This document shows, in pieces, positions 54,377 through 64,000 of a stretch of 64,000 nucleotides of DNA. Position numbers and translations under genes: made by a program. The notes under the pieces are model-generated. The model was not told the DNA's origin. It saw nothing but the letters and a program-made list of their open reading frames with translations, and searched no databases. Source of the DNA: Lepus europaeus (taxonomy: Eukaryota > Chordata > Mammalia > Lagomorpha > Leporidae); the NCBI RefSeq assembly GCF_033115175.1, contig NC_084833.1, positions 54,770,716 to 54,834,715 of the forward strand, given 5' to 3'. Each line of letters starts with the position of its first letter. Positions within the stretch are counted from its first letter, which is position 1.

Positions 54377-55667
54377 ATTTGCATTTACATGGGTGGGCCG
54401 CAGAGGCCAGAGCGCTCCCCCAAATCACCCCCCAAAGCGCCAGGAGTTTGAGTAGAAAAAAAAAAAATGAGGAATTTGCCAAAGCTGGGCTTTTTTTTTT
54501 TTTTTATTGTCTTCGTGGAATCTCAAATTGCATTACTTAAGCATGGTTAAAGGCAAACAACCCCCCCCACCCAAAAAAAAAAAAAACACCCCTCACTAGA
54601 CTGCCTTGTCGGTTCACTGGTCCTATCTAGAAGGAAACACCCCAGTCCCAGGGCTGCTCCCTGGTGATTTGTTAACAGTTTCATCCATTCAAGTTTGCAG
54701 AGATTGTAGATTCACATTGAGCACGGACAGTGCAAGGAAGGAAGGAAGGAAGTGGAGGAAGAAACATCTTTAAAATTTCCCTGCAAGAAAAAACACAAAA
54801 GAAAAAAGAAAAGAAAAGCAATCCTGGTAAATGAAGGTCTGCTTTTTTTGTCAGAAGACAAACCCCCAAAGCCCTGTGATAAATATGTATCTCCTGACAT
54901 CCTATATCCAGACGTAAGTATGCATATGCTGGAGGCCTGTTGCGTAATGATGTTTCAATTTCTTCTTCACATTCCAATTGAATTATTTTTAGGCCCTAAA
55001 TCCAAGCCTTATTCTTAGTAATGTTCTGAGTTTAAAAAAATGTGTGGTGGCGGTTTTTCAGCTAACACTGTGGACACAGTCGCTAAAGCCAGTGACTGAG
55101 TGACCCACACTCAGCTCTTTCAGGAAAGCAGTAAGAGAAACAGTAAGTAACATTAACTGATAGGAATAAGGATAACTGAAATGTGAATAGCTAAGTGCAT
55201 TACGTAAGTATCTCAGATGCCCCTTTTTTGCAAACAGGAAATTTTATGATGTTTTTATTGTTCATATAGTTCAAAATGCCTGTGAAACTGAGGGCTTGTT
55301 TACAAAGTTCTCTTGAAAACAAAGTTCAAGATGCATCCTGGGGTCATAGCACAAAGTGGTCTGCAGAAAGGATTGCAGTTAGCCTTGGGCCCTTGCAGGA
55401 CAAGCAAAGCAGGATGCAAAGGCCAGGGCGCTCTCTTTTGAATCTTGGACTACTCTAAAGAGCTAATAAAAGATAGACATTTTTTTCCAAAAAATGAGCA
55501 CGTACACAAACCCACTGAAGTGTAACATAGGCATACAATTGCAGTTCAAAACTCTGACTGCTTTATATATAATTTTTTAAAGTGTTTCTTTGTCTTTGAT
55601 TTCTATCTGGTTTGGAGTGGTGGGGACAGGGAGGACAGTTAACCTTCCTCTAGGGCATAATATTTTA
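54281..55667. other. Intergenic, upstream of ADM, no gene
   Basis: Past the CpG island the sequence turns AT-rich, with A and C homopolymer runs near 54,455-54,590. No SINE, exon or named repeat was recognised. Confidence 0.5.
54347..54376. repeat. (GT)n microsatellite
   Basis: About 14 GT units after GTTGGTGC, at the upstream edge of the ADM CpG island. Confidence 0.96.
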
Positions 55668-55990
55668 GAGGTAGGCAAAAGGGTTAAGCCACCATTTGGG
55701 ACTTCCGCATCCCATATCCGAGTGCCAGTTCCAGTCCCTGCTCCTCTGTTTCCGATCCTGCTTCCTGAGAAGGCAGTGGAGAATGGCTCAAGTACTTGGG
55801 TCGCTGACATTCATGTGGGAGACCAGGATGGCATTTCTGGCTCCTGGCATAGGCCTGGCCCAGAACTGGCTGTTGTGGACAGTTGGGGAGTGAAACAGTA
55901 GATGGGAGATAGCTCTCTCTCTACCTCCGCCCCTCTCTCTCTGTCACTCTGCCTTTTAACTAGATGAATAAACTTTAAAAAAAAAAATTT
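55668..55990 (+). repeat. Old C-type SINE
   Basis: GAGGTAGGCAAAAGGGTTAA head (worn), GAGTGCCAGTTCCAGTCCCT, ACATTCATGTGGGAGACCAG, CTGCCTTTTAACTAGATGAA end. It is the first SINE upstream of ADM, ending a gap of 9.8 kb. Confidence 0.85.
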
Positions 55991-56339
55991 GCAGAGCATC
56001 AGCATAAAGAAGAGTCATGCTTTTGCTGCCTCATTTTTGCAGTCATGCACAAAACAGAAAACAATCGGTGCCTGTATACCATAAAGCCAGAAAGCAAACC
56101 TCCCTTAAAGAAGCTAAGTTGCTTCAGAACCTGTGAAAGAGAACGTAGAGAAGTGGGGGTAACCATAAAGAAGCACTACATCAAGAGAACTTTACTACTG
56201 ATAGCACAATGAAGGAAGGAGAACGGAAATAAGTAGATAATTTGAGGTCATTCCTAGTTAAAGCGACTGGTGTTAATTATAGCAATCAACCTGCTGTTAC
56301 CTCCAGGCAGGGATCCTGTACCATCGGATTAGAATTATT

Positions 56340-56600
56340 GGAAGGGCAGTGATATGGCACAGCAGGATAAGCTGCCACTTGGAACACCCACATCCGTTGT
56401 TGGAGTGCCTGGTATCAAGTCCCACCTCTGCTTCCAATCCAGTTTCTTGCTAATGAGCGTGGGAAGCAACAGATGATAGTCCAATGTTTGGATTCCTGTC
56501 ACCTGCGTGGGAGACCCAGATGAAGTACCCGGCTCCTGGTTCTGTCTCTCTATCATCCTGCCTTTCAAATAATTAAATAAAACTTTTTTTTATTAAGGAA
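56340..56600 (+). repeat. C-type SINE, shortened
   Basis: GGAAGGGCAGTGATATGGCA head, GCCTGGTATCAAGTCCCACC, CCGGCTCCTGGTTCTGTCTC, CTTTCAAATAATTAAATAAA end. The segment with the usual CAGCCATTTGGGGAGTGAAC is deleted. Confidence 0.87.
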
Positions 56601-56986
56601 AAAGAAAAAGCAATTTTTGTATGGGGCTTGCAGGATGTGAAATTTCATTCATTCTTTCAAAAACTGTTTACTGATTATATACTATAGGCCTAGCATGTGC
56701 TCATACAATAATAATCACCAAGGCAGACATCATTCTTACCCTCAATCAGCTTGTAATTTAATGAGGTAACCAGGTGGGAATAAATTCTCATAGGAATAAA
56801 TAGTAATTGTAAACAGTGGTAAGCGATCTGAAGAAGAAAACAAAACAAGATTAAGGGGACCTAGTGTTCCAAAGGAGGACTCAGGGATGGCAAGGGATTT
56901 GGTATGTTAGAGAAAATGAAAGGAGGTGCATTTCATTGGGATGTAGTGATTGGCGATGGAATGAGATTAAAGCAATTGTCAGAGTT

Positions 56987-57290
56987 GGGCCGGCGCCGTG
57001 GCTCAACAGGCTAATCCTCTGCCTAGTGGCGCCGGCACACTGGGTTCTAGTCCCGGTCGGGGCACGGGATTCTGTCCCGGTTGCCCCTCTTCAGGCCAGC
57101 TCTCTGCTATGGCCCGGGAGTGCAGTGGAGGATGGCCCAAGTGCTTGGGCCCTGCACCCCATGGGAGACCAGGAGAAGCACCTGGCTCCAGCTGCGGTGG
57201 CCATTGGAGGGTGAACCAACGGCAAAGGAAGATCTGTCTCTCTCTCACTATCCACTCTGCCTGTCAAAAAAAAAAAAAAAGAAAGAAAGA
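56987..57290 (+). repeat. Young C-SINE with perfect 13-base target duplication
   Basis: GGGCCGGCGCCGTGGCTCAA head, GTGGCGCCGGCACACTGGGT, TCTAGTCCCGGTCGGGGCAC, CTGTCAAAAA end with A run. Perfect direct repeats AATTGTCAGAGTT at 56974-56986 and 57291-57303. The copy lost a short piece near the GGATCAGCGC region. Confidence 0.96.
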
Positions 57291-57695
57291 AATTGTCAGA
57301 GTTAATAGCATTCTTTGGGACATATTGAAAATTTTGCACTTTATTCTTGGTGACATGGGAAGCTATTGACAGGTTTGGCGCCAGGAGAGATATGATCTGA
57401 TATATATTTATTTAGAAGATTGTTTTGGCTAATTGAATGTTGTAGATGGATTAGAGAGGAATAGATGAGAGACAGTACACTGGAGGCAGAGATAAGAGAG
57501 GGCCTAGACCCCTGTGCCCCATAAATTCCGTTCTCCCAGCCTCCTCCACGAACTCAGCCCACCCTAAACCACACCAACAGAGCAAGTTTCATGGACATGC
57601 ACCCTGTTCACCAGCACAGGACCTGAACTCAGAAGAGCCTGCACTTGGTTTCATGCTCTGCTGAAGTTGTTTTGAAATTATTTTTCTTTTGTTTA

Positions 57696-57920
57696 AGATT
57701 GATTTATTTATTTGAAAGGCAAAGGGGGGGGGGAGGGAGAGAGAGAGAGAAGAGGAGAGAGAATCTTGCATTTGCTTGTTAATTCCCCCAAATGCCTGCA
57801 ATGGCCAGGGCTGGGCCAGGCCGAAGCTAGGAGCCTAGAGCTTCTTCTGGGTCTCCCATATAGATGGGTCTAGGGGCCCAAGCACCTGGGCCATCCTCTG
57901 CTGCCTTCCCAGGCGCATCA
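57696..57920 (-). repeat. C-type SINE, 5'-truncated
   Basis: Reverse copy: GATTGATTTATTTATTTGAA, AAGGGGGGGGGGAGGG tract, GAGCTTCTTCTGGGTCTCCC, stopping at CCCAGGCGCATCAG. The head of the element is missing. TTGAAATT flanks both sides as a likely target duplication. Confidence 0.88.
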
Positions 57921-58480
57921 GTTGAAATTCTTAATAATTTTTTAACATGAGATCCTGAATTTTCATTTTGCACTAGGCTCTGCAAATTATATAGCCAGTC
58001 TGCTCACCAAACATGCAATCGAAATAAAAGCAGCTTGCAGAGTCTTACAGTACCTATTTATGCCGGAGCTGCTAATGTCCAGATGCAGCCATTCATCCAC
58101 CACAGATGTCAGAGCAACCAAGGGACACTTCCCATCTGCCGGCTTCGAAGCCTCTTGCCTGCTCAAGGTGGAAGTAGCATGTTTGCTCTGCTAATTTAAT
58201 TTTTCAGAAAGGGTCTATAGCCTTAAGTTACCTGTATAGAAAGCCTGAAACCAAGGAAGCAGGAAAACTGTTATGAAGCTATTACTATAGTCAAAGTGGG
58301 AGGTGACAATGGCTCGGACTAGTGGCATGAGGGTGGAGCAAAGAGGACGTATTTGGGAAGTAGGAGCCGCAGGACTGGATGATGAATGTGAGGCCGAGAG
58401 AGAGGCAGGTGTCAAGGGTAAAAATCATGAGGTTTCTTGCTTAGGCAGTTGAGTAGCTGGAGATCTGGCCGTAAATCAGG

Positions 58481-59095
58481 GAATTTTCCACCACAGCTAC
58501 TTGGCTTCTCTGTTAAGTGCTGGGAGAGGCGATCTGAAGAAGCCCCAGGCCTGCCTGCGGACATTTGGTCAAGTCTAACTCTCATCCTGCCACTCTGAAC
58601 CATAGTGGCTAACCACAGGAAGCCCTAGAAATGACTGTGCACATCAACCGCTTACCTCACAACAGCCCACTGTAGGCGCAGCGGGCCGATAAGCCTCACT
58701 CGGGGGATAATCAGTTCCGTTTTGTCTTCTAGAGACAAAAAGAAGGCATTTGTTGCATATGCTTTATTGTGCTGCATGGCCTTCCTCTTCCCCGCCCCTG
58801 CCAGCCTTCGGTAAAACAAATCTGGGCTGGCTGCACTCCCTCACTCCTGGGTGAAAGGTGCTGGTGGTTAGCGAGGGGATGGACTGGCCCTCTGCCAACC
58901 TCAGTGATTAGGCTGCTTGGTCAGGGCTTATCAGTTTCAGTAGTCTGGCAGCTGTGCTGAGAAGCAAAGCATGTGAGTGTGTGTCAAACATTTTCCCATG
59001 CGTATACATACACACAGTGCCTTTGTGCTATGACTGGGACGTGTGAAACTCCCTATGCCATGAAACACCCCTTCACAGTGGACGGGCCATCTACT
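58481..59095. other. Intergenic sequence, nothing recognised
   Basis: No gene or named repeat. A short (TGTG) run and GTATACATACACACAG near 58,995-59,017 are simple sequence. Confidence 0.5.
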
Positions 59096-59458
59096 ATTTA
59101 TTTTAAATATATGTATTTATACACATAAAGATTTTTATTTATTTATTTGAGAGGTACAATTACAGACAGAGAGAGGGAGAGACAGAGAGAAAGGTCTTCC
59201 AGCCACTAATTTACTCCCCAAATGGCTGCAATGGTCAGAACTGAGCTGACCCAAACTCAGGAGCCAGGAGCTTCTTCCAGGTCTCCCACACTGCTGCAGG
59301 GGCCCAAGGACTTGGGCCATCTGCTGCTGCTTTCCCAGGCCCTAAGCAGAGAGCTGGATTGGAGGAGGAGCAGCTGGGACAGGAACCAGTATCCATATGG
59401 GATGCCAGCACTGCAGGCAGAGGCTCAGCTTACTTAGTATGACACAATGCCAGCCCCA
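59096..59458 (-). repeat. C-type SINE with target-site duplication
   Basis: Reverse copy with an extended AT-rich tail (TATTTTAAATATATGTATTT) and body ending CACAATGCCAGCCCC. Direct repeats GGCCATCTACT at 59085-59095 and 59459-59469. Confidence 0.94.
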
Positions 59459-59552
59459 GGCCATCTACTTTTCTTAATAGATGAACTACAACTAAAGGCA
59501 GACATTTGATTCTAGACTTGAAAACAAACTAACTTACAAAAAATTTAAAAAG

Positions 59553-59870
59553 GGGTGGGCATTGTGGTGCAGTGGGTTAAGCGCATGCTTGGGATGCCTG
59601 TATCCCATATTGGAGTGCCTGGGTTCGAGTCCCAGCTCTGCTTCTGATCCAGTTTCCTGCTAATGTGCATCCTGAGAGGCAGCAGGTGATGACTTGAATA
59701 CTCGGGTCCTGTCACCCACGAGAGAGATCTGGATGGAGTTGTTGGCTCTTGGCTTTGGCCTGGCCTAGTCCCAGCTGTTCTGGGTATTTGGGGACTAACC
59801 CAGTGGATTCCCCCACTACGCCCTTGTCATCCTGGCTTTCAAATAATATAAAAAAGTAAAACTTGGAAAA
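59553..59870 (+). repeat. C-type SINE, older subfamily
   Basis: GGGGTGGGCATTGTGGTGCA head, TGGGTTCGAGTCCCAGCTCT B box, CATCCTGAGAGGCAGCAGGT, GGCTTTCAAATAATATAAAA end. Confidence 0.9.
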
Positions 59871-59875
59871 AAAAA

Positions 59876-60391
59876 ACCCTACTTATGTCAAGTAATTCCA
59901 TCACTAAAAATATAACCCAAAGAAGTGAAAACAGATGCTCAAAGAGTTGTGTGCGCATGTTCACAACAGCACTATTCACAATGCCAAAAGGTGGAAAGAA
60001 CGCTACATTGGCCATCAGTAGAGAAACAAAATAAGGTCTATGCATACAATGGAATCCTATCCATCCATAAAAAGAAGGAAGTATTGATTCTTCAATATGA
60101 TGGCACAAGGAAATACTGATCCTGCAACATGGATGAAACTTGGAAACAATATAGTAAATGAAGCAATCCAGACACAAAGAGTTACGTATTGCATTATTCT
60201 ATGTATACATAACATCAAAAATAGGTAAATCCACAGAGACAAAAAACGAATTGGTGTTTGGCAGGGGTTGTGGGAGGGAGGAATGGGAGTGGCTGCATAA
60301 TAGGTATGGGGCTTTCCTTTGGGTGATGAAATGCTTTGGTCGATACATAGACATGATACCTACACAACATTGTGGATGTACACTTCAAAAT
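59876..60391 (+). mobile_element. Old L1M LINE, end of ORF2 and 3' region
   Basis: AATTCCATCACTAAAAATAT, CATGTTCACAACAGCACTAT, CACAATGCCAAAAGGTGGAA, TACAATGGAATCCTATCCAT, CATGGATGAAACTTGGAAAC, GAAGCAATCCAGACACAAAG follow the L1 ORF2 end in order. Then comes a degenerate 3' region that continues beyond the SINEs at about 61,316-61,460. Frame is broken many times. Confidence 0.8.
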
Positions 60392-60403
60392 GGTCAGGGG
60401 TGG

Positions 60404-60749
60404 CCGGCGCCGTGGCTTAACAGGCTAATCCTCCGCCTTGTGGCGCCGGCACACCGGGTTCTAGTCCCGGTTGGGGCGCCGGATTCTATCCCGGTTGCCC
60501 CTCTTCCAGGCCAGCTCTCTGCTATGGCCCGGGAAGGCAGTGGAGGATGGCCCAAGTCCTTAGGCCCTGCACCCGCATGGGAGACCAGGAGAAGCACCTG
60601 GCTCCTGGCTTCGGATCAGCACGATGCGCCGACTGCAGCGGCCATTGGAGGGTGAACCAACGGCAAAAAGGAAGACCTTTCTCTCTCTCTCTCTCACTAT
60701 CCACTCTGCCTGTCAAAAATAATAAATAAATAAAAATAAAAAAAAAAAA
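60404..60749 (+). repeat. Young C-SINE with perfect target duplication
   Basis: CCGGCGCCGTGGCTTAACAG head, GTGGCGCCGGCACACCGGGT, TCGGATCAGCACGATGCGCC, CTGTCAAAAATAATAAATAA end. Flanking GGTCAGGGGTGG at 60392-60403 and 60750-60761 is perfect, as expected for a recent insertion into the L1M 3' end. Confidence 0.96.
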
Positions 60750-60756
60750 GGTCAGG

Positions 60757-61010
60757 GGTGGGTGTTTGGCACAATGGTTAAGTCACCATTGGGTTGTCAG
60801 AATGTCTGGTTTGAGTCCTGGCTCCCAGGGTTTGGATCCTGATTCCTGCTGATGTACATCCTCGGAGGCAACAGGTTATGGTTTGAGTAGTTGGGTTCCT
60901 GCCACCAATGTGGGAGACCCACAATTTCATTTCAGAATCCTGGCTTTGACCTCACCCAGTCCTAGTTGTTGTGGTCATTTGGGTAGTGAACCATTTATTT
61001 GAAATGCAGT

Positions 61011-61056
<46 letters not shown>

Positions 61057-61315
61057 TCCATTGGTTCACTTCCCAAATGCTGCAATGGTCCGAGTGGGGC
61101 CAGGAGCCTGGAATTCCATCTGGATTTCCTGAGGGGCCAAGTACTTTGGTCATCTTCACAGCTTTCCCAGGCACATTAGCAGAGAGCTGGATCAGAAGTG
61201 GAGCAGCCAGGACTTTACCTGGTGCTTATATGGGATGCTGGTGTTGCAAGTGACAGCTTAACCTGCCCTGCCATGATGCTGGCTCCTTTCTTTCAAATGA
61301 ATAAAAATTTTAAAA
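60757..61315 (+). repeat. Old C-type SINE split by a reverse SINE
   Basis: GGGGTGGGTGTTTGGCACAA head to CATTTGGGTAGTGAACC (about 60990), then its tail TTTCTTTCAAATGAATAAAA reappears at 61288-61315 after a complete reverse SINE. Confidence 0.85.
60991..61287 (-). repeat. C-type SINE nested in the 60757-61315 copy
   Basis: Reverse copy: ATTTATTTGAAATGCAGTTA, pure (GA)n at 61013-61051, TGGAATTCCATCTGGATTTC, ending CATGATGCTGGCTCC. Confidence 0.88.
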
Positions 61316-61506
61316 AATTAAGTGATATGTGAATTTTCTTTTAATTTTTTTAAAAAAAGGTAAAACTGGGAAGGACTATGACAGTTGTACTAAAAACCAT
61401 TATACAATGGCTGTCATACAAAGATCTAATAAGTATAAAGATATGAGGATACTTCAAAAAGTTAATGGAAAATGTGCATTCTAAAAAAGGATGTGCATTC
61501 TTATTT

Positions 61507-61785
61507 TTATTTTTTAAAGATTTATTTATTTATTTGAGAGGCAGAAATATAGACAGAGAGTGAGGTCTTCCACCTGCTGGTTCACTCCCCAAATGGCCGC
61601 AAATGCATCCATCCAGAAGCCTGAAACTCCTTCTGGGTCACCCAAGCGCTTGGGCCATCCTCTGGTGCGTTTTCAGGCGCATTAGCAGGGAGCGGGATCA
61701 GAAGCCAGCACTTAAAGCAGCACTCTGAGATAGGATGCCAGTGTTCAGGAAGCAGTTTAAGCTGTTGTGCCACAACACCAGCTCT
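61507..61785 (-). repeat. C-type SINE
   Basis: Reverse copy: TTTTTAAAGATTTATTTATT tail, GAAACTCCTTCTGGGTCACC, ending TGCCACAACACCAGCTC. This is the last SINE before the SBF2 promoter. Confidence 0.9.
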
Positions 61786-62619
61786 CCTTTATTCTTAATG
61801 TAATTCCATGACATTTTGGAAGTACTTCTGTACATTTTATTTCTTTCTGAGAAGCTCTGGAGAGCAGACTCGGGGAAAGTTAACACTAAGACAACTCTGA
61901 CATAATAAGGAAGGACTTCGTAACAATAGGGCCATTAGACAGTGGAACAGGCTGCCTCCCAGGGAAGTCAAATTACCCTGTCCTGAAAGTGACCAAGTTG
62001 GACGGTGAGTTCCTAGAGAAGTTATGGAGGGGATTTCTACATGGGACATGACGGGAGTTGGTCAGTTATTTTCAAGAACAATTTATCCTCTCTCCACCCC
62101 TGCAAATAAGCTGACTGCCTGATCATTAGCAACGCACAAATGAGGTTGTAGAAAGTACTTGCTCAGTTTCAGTTTTAGCACAGTGTGTAGATGAAGAAAA
62201 GTGTGACACAGGGAAGTATATTCATTGTCAAGCAGAGTCAGTCTTCAGGAGCTGGAACCCCAACCCTTTGGGTTCTGAGTTCAGAATTCCAGCCTCTGCG
62301 GCTTCCGGCTGGCAGCTGGGGGAACCTGCACAGGTACTCATTCACACTTTGTTAAACACCCACTATATCCCAGATAGGTTACTGAGCGTTTTGATATGCA
62401 GATGTCAATTTGTAGTGGTTAGTGAGCGTCCAAAAACTTCAAGTCTCCCCTTTGTTCGCTCTCCACTACTGAAACTTCACAGGGTATTAACAAATGACAA
62501 AGTGAGCTCATCTGAGCGTCGCGCCAACCAAATTCGAAATGATTAACAGAAGGCGCAGCAAGAACAAAAAAACCGAAGCGACCTCAATGACCCCTAGGCC
62601 GCATGGTGGGGCAAACGAA
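61786..62619. other. Intergenic flank upstream of SBF2
   Basis: No gene. 61,820-62,000 has the feel of an old degraded repeat that could not be assigned. CG density starts to rise at about 62,510. Confidence 0.5.
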
Positions 62620-63316
62620 TTCGCTTTATTCCGCGTTTGCGCTGGGAAACCTGAAGCCAGCACCTGCAGGCGTCCTGGGACCGCCGCGGGGGAAGCGGGC
62701 CGCGGCGGGCGGGGCTCCGCAGGGAGGCTCCCGGGGATGCCGCGTGCCTCGGCGGAATCCGGCTCCCCCGCGCGCCCCGGGGGAAGCCCGGGCCGGCCGC
62801 CCCGCGCCGAAGCCCGCGGCCTGCCCGCCCCCGCCCGCTCGGCGGCAGTCCCTGACATTCCGGCCCGCACAACATAAACAGGAAACGCGCCGCGAAAGCT
62901 CCGGCGCTGCGAATTCCTCGCTTCCAGTTCAGGGCAGAAGAATCTTTAGTTTTGTGGTGGTGGTGAGCGGCGGAAACAGCAAACTTTCCAAGTGACCCCT
63001 CAACCCTCCCAGGCCCTTCTCCCAAATCCAGAAAAGAGAGAATAGAGAAGCGGAAGGAAGGACCCCTGCTTTGAGGAACACAGGGGAGGGGGCCCGCGAG
63101 GCAGCAGCCAGGACTCAGAGACCAGCGCCTCCAGGACCTTCGGTGGCCGCGCGCGTGGCGGGAACACTCCCGGCCGCCCACCCGGCCACGGGCGACCGCC
63201 CGCGCTGCCCGCCCAGGGTGTGTGTGCGCGCCGGGGCCCGGGGCCGCGCGGGAGGGGGCGGGGAGGAGCGGGCGCGCGGCGCGGCGCAGGCGCACAGCGC
63301 GCCTGGGTTGTCAAAC

Positions 63317-63367
63317 ATGGCTGAAGCGCCGCCGCTGCCGCTAGTGCCGCTGCAGGGAAAATGCTGA
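63317..63367 (+). other. Upstream ORF 1 in the SBF2 leader (16 codons)
   Basis: ATG in strong context (AAACATGG: A at -3, G at +4), coding MAEAPPLPLVPLQGKC and a TGA at 63365-63367, entirely before the main start. It is in the leader only if transcription starts before 63,317. It could reduce initiation at the SBF2 start. Confidence 0.5.
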
Positions 63368-63509
63368 GCCCTGCCGGCCGGGTGGGCGGCGGCGGCGAGA
63401 GCGGCGACGGGCACTCGCGTCCCGGGCGCGGCGGCGGCGGCGGCGGCTGCGGCCATGGCCCGGCTGGCCGACTACTTTATTGTGGTAGGCTACGACCACG
63501 ACAAGCCAG
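63361..63509 (+). other. Upstream ORF 2 overlapping the SBF2 start
   Basis: ATG at 63361 (context GAAAATGC, moderate) opens MLSPAGRVGGGG... in the +1-type frame. It stays open across the SBF2 ATG at 63455 to the exon end, so it overlaps the main frame. It ends downstream in exon 2, outside the window. Confidence 0.4.
63455..63509 (+). CDS. SBF2: SBF2 (MTMR13) N-terminus, exon 1 coding part
   Basis: Codes MARLADYFIVVGYDHDKP plus the first base of Gly19, then the donor G|GTAAGG at 63510. It matches the human SBF2 N-terminus as I recall it, except Asp16 for Glu. This is the first strand of the uDENN domain. The full protein (about 1,850 residues) has a tripartite DENN module, a GRAM domain, a catalytically dead myotubularin phosphatase domain and a C-terminal PH domain. 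It pairs with MTMR2 and acts on Rab GTPases in endosomal traffic; human loss causes Charcot-Marie-Tooth 4B2. The ATG has strong context (G at -3, G at +4). Only this exon is in the window; the rest lies to the right. Its paralogue SBF1 begins MARLADYFVLV, so the FIVVGYDH motif and the ADM neighbour both favour SBF2. Confidence 0.93.
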
Positions 63510-64000
63510 GTAAGGGTGCGGGGAGGGCGCCGCCCCCGGGCCTCTCGCCTCCGCCCCCCGGCTGCTGTCCAGTGGGCTCCGCGGGGCCGGGCGTCCGGGC
63601 CCGGAGGCGGGGAGCGGGGAGGCGGGGAGGGCCGGGTCGCGCCGCGAAGGAGCGGTCGAACGAGCGGGCGGGCGGCGGCCGGCCGGCGTGGGGCCTTCTA
63701 GGCGGCGCCGAGCCTCGCGGTGGGCGTGGGGGACCCGCGGGGCGGGCGGCGGCCGAGGAGGCCGCGGCCGCCGGGGCCGCGCCGGCCAGCCAGCCGGGGA
63801 GGGTCCCAGACCACGACCGCCGCTCTGGAGGCGGCTGGGTCCCGGGGCTGCGCCGTCGTGCCGGCGGGACTGGGCCCTGGACCGCTGGGCTGGGAGGGCG
63901 GGAGCCCACTGTGCTGAGTTCCTCGGGGCCAAACTTGTGCCCCGCATCCTGAGTGAGTAATGAGTGACGCAGGGGGCCGTCCTCTGCAGAAGGAAGTGCT
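63510..64000 (+). other. SBF2: SBF2 intron 1, 5' end
   Basis: GTAAGG donor followed by extremely GC-rich sequence. The frame stays open by composition to 63,952, but the donor and the loss of SBF2 similarity after KP show it is intronic. Confidence 0.88.

Larger units (their letters stand above)
56601..58480 (+). repeat. Ancient mammalian interspersed repeat, copy 2, interrupted
   Basis: ATTCATTCTTTCAAAAACTG, GTAATTTAATGAGGTAACCA, TTTTGCACTTTATTCTTGGT, GGGAAGCTATTGACAGGTTT and, after other inserted sequence, GAAGCTATTACTATAGTCAA, GGTGACAATGGCTCGGACTA, GAGGTTTCTTGCTTAGGCAG follow the same pattern as the copy at 16.9-17.6 kb. Interrupted by SINEs at 56,987 and 57,696 and by unassigned sequence (57,481-57,695 and 57,921-58,190). 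Confidence 0.55.
62620..64000. promoter_or_regulatory. SBF2: CpG island with the SBF2 promoter
   Basis: Very dense CG over exon 1 and both flanks, no TATA box, as expected for a broadly expressed gene. An NRF1-like GCGCAGGCGCAC lies at 63282-63293. A YY1-like CAAACATGGCTG at 63312-63323 is typical of sequences just inside the first transcribed bases, so the start is probably near 63,290-63,315 (inference). Confidence 0.8.

Noticed and set aside
60404-60480. tRNA-like A and B boxes in SINE heads
   Set aside because: They are the retained promoter of tRNA-derived SINEs; none folds as an intact tRNA gene by eye, and all continue into the SINE body.
62594-63295. 233-codon minus-strand frame divergent to SBF2
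   Set aside because: Lies in the promoter CpG island with R/A/G/P-rich product; no known divergent gene recalled here and no splice or domain evidence.
63510-63952. Continuation of the SBF2 frame past exon 1
   Set aside because: A good GTAAGG donor and abrupt loss of SBF2 similarity show it is intron 1.

Overview
This is a mammalian nuclear window, almost certainly lagomorph and most likely rabbit (Oryctolagus). About fifty tRNA-derived C-type SINEs (head like GGGGCCGGCGCTGTGGC, GGTTC(A/G)AGTCC B box, pyrimidine-rich 3' part, CTTTCAAATAAATAAA or CTGTCAAAAA tail) cover much of it, on a background of old mammalian repeats (MIR, L1M, MLT1, an ERVL-like fossil). That SINE family is restricted to rabbits, hares and pikas. 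There are no bacterial-type genes, operons or CRISPR arrays.

Only two protein genes can be supported. Adrenomedullin (ADM) is complete on the minus strand at about 51,873-49,545. It has a non-coding exon 1, three coding exons, a TATA box and a poly(A) signal. The first coding exon of SBF2 (MTMR13, a DENN/myotubularin pseudophosphatase) lies on the plus strand at 63,455-63,509, inside a CpG island at the right edge. The two genes are divergent, with about 11.5 kb between their promoters. From memory this matches the SBF2-ADM arrangement on human 11p15.4, so the left 49 kb is the flank downstream of ADM.

Layout: 1-25.6 kb is gene-free and dense in SINEs, with L1M 3' ends, MIRs, MLT1 LTRs and an ERVL-like fossil. 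25.6-34.1 kb is a long block without any SINE and without a recognised gene. 34.1-46.1 kb is again SINE-rich and includes a shredded L1M element. 46-55.7 kb is the ADM domain: no SINEs, strongly CpG-rich from about 48.6 to 54.3 kb, holding the gene, its promoter and candidate upstream elements. 55.7-61.8 kb is SINE-rich spacer with some of the youngest copies. 62.6-64 kb is the SBF2 promoter island, exon 1 and the start of intron 1.

ADM encodes a secreted precursor of two amidated vasoactive peptides (PAMP and adrenomedullin). SBF2 encodes a cytosolic regulator of Rab/phosphoinositide membrane traffic. They are neighbours but no shared function is implied. The most interesting points are: a C-terminal tail of pro-ADM that differs in frame from the human form; splice donors that themselves supply in-frame stops if an ADM intron is retained; upstream AUGs in strong context before the SBF2 start; a perfect CArG box upstream of ADM; a separate CpG-rich block just 3' of ADM; and the sharp exclusion of SINEs around ADM. 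I found no convincing undescribed multi-gene system.
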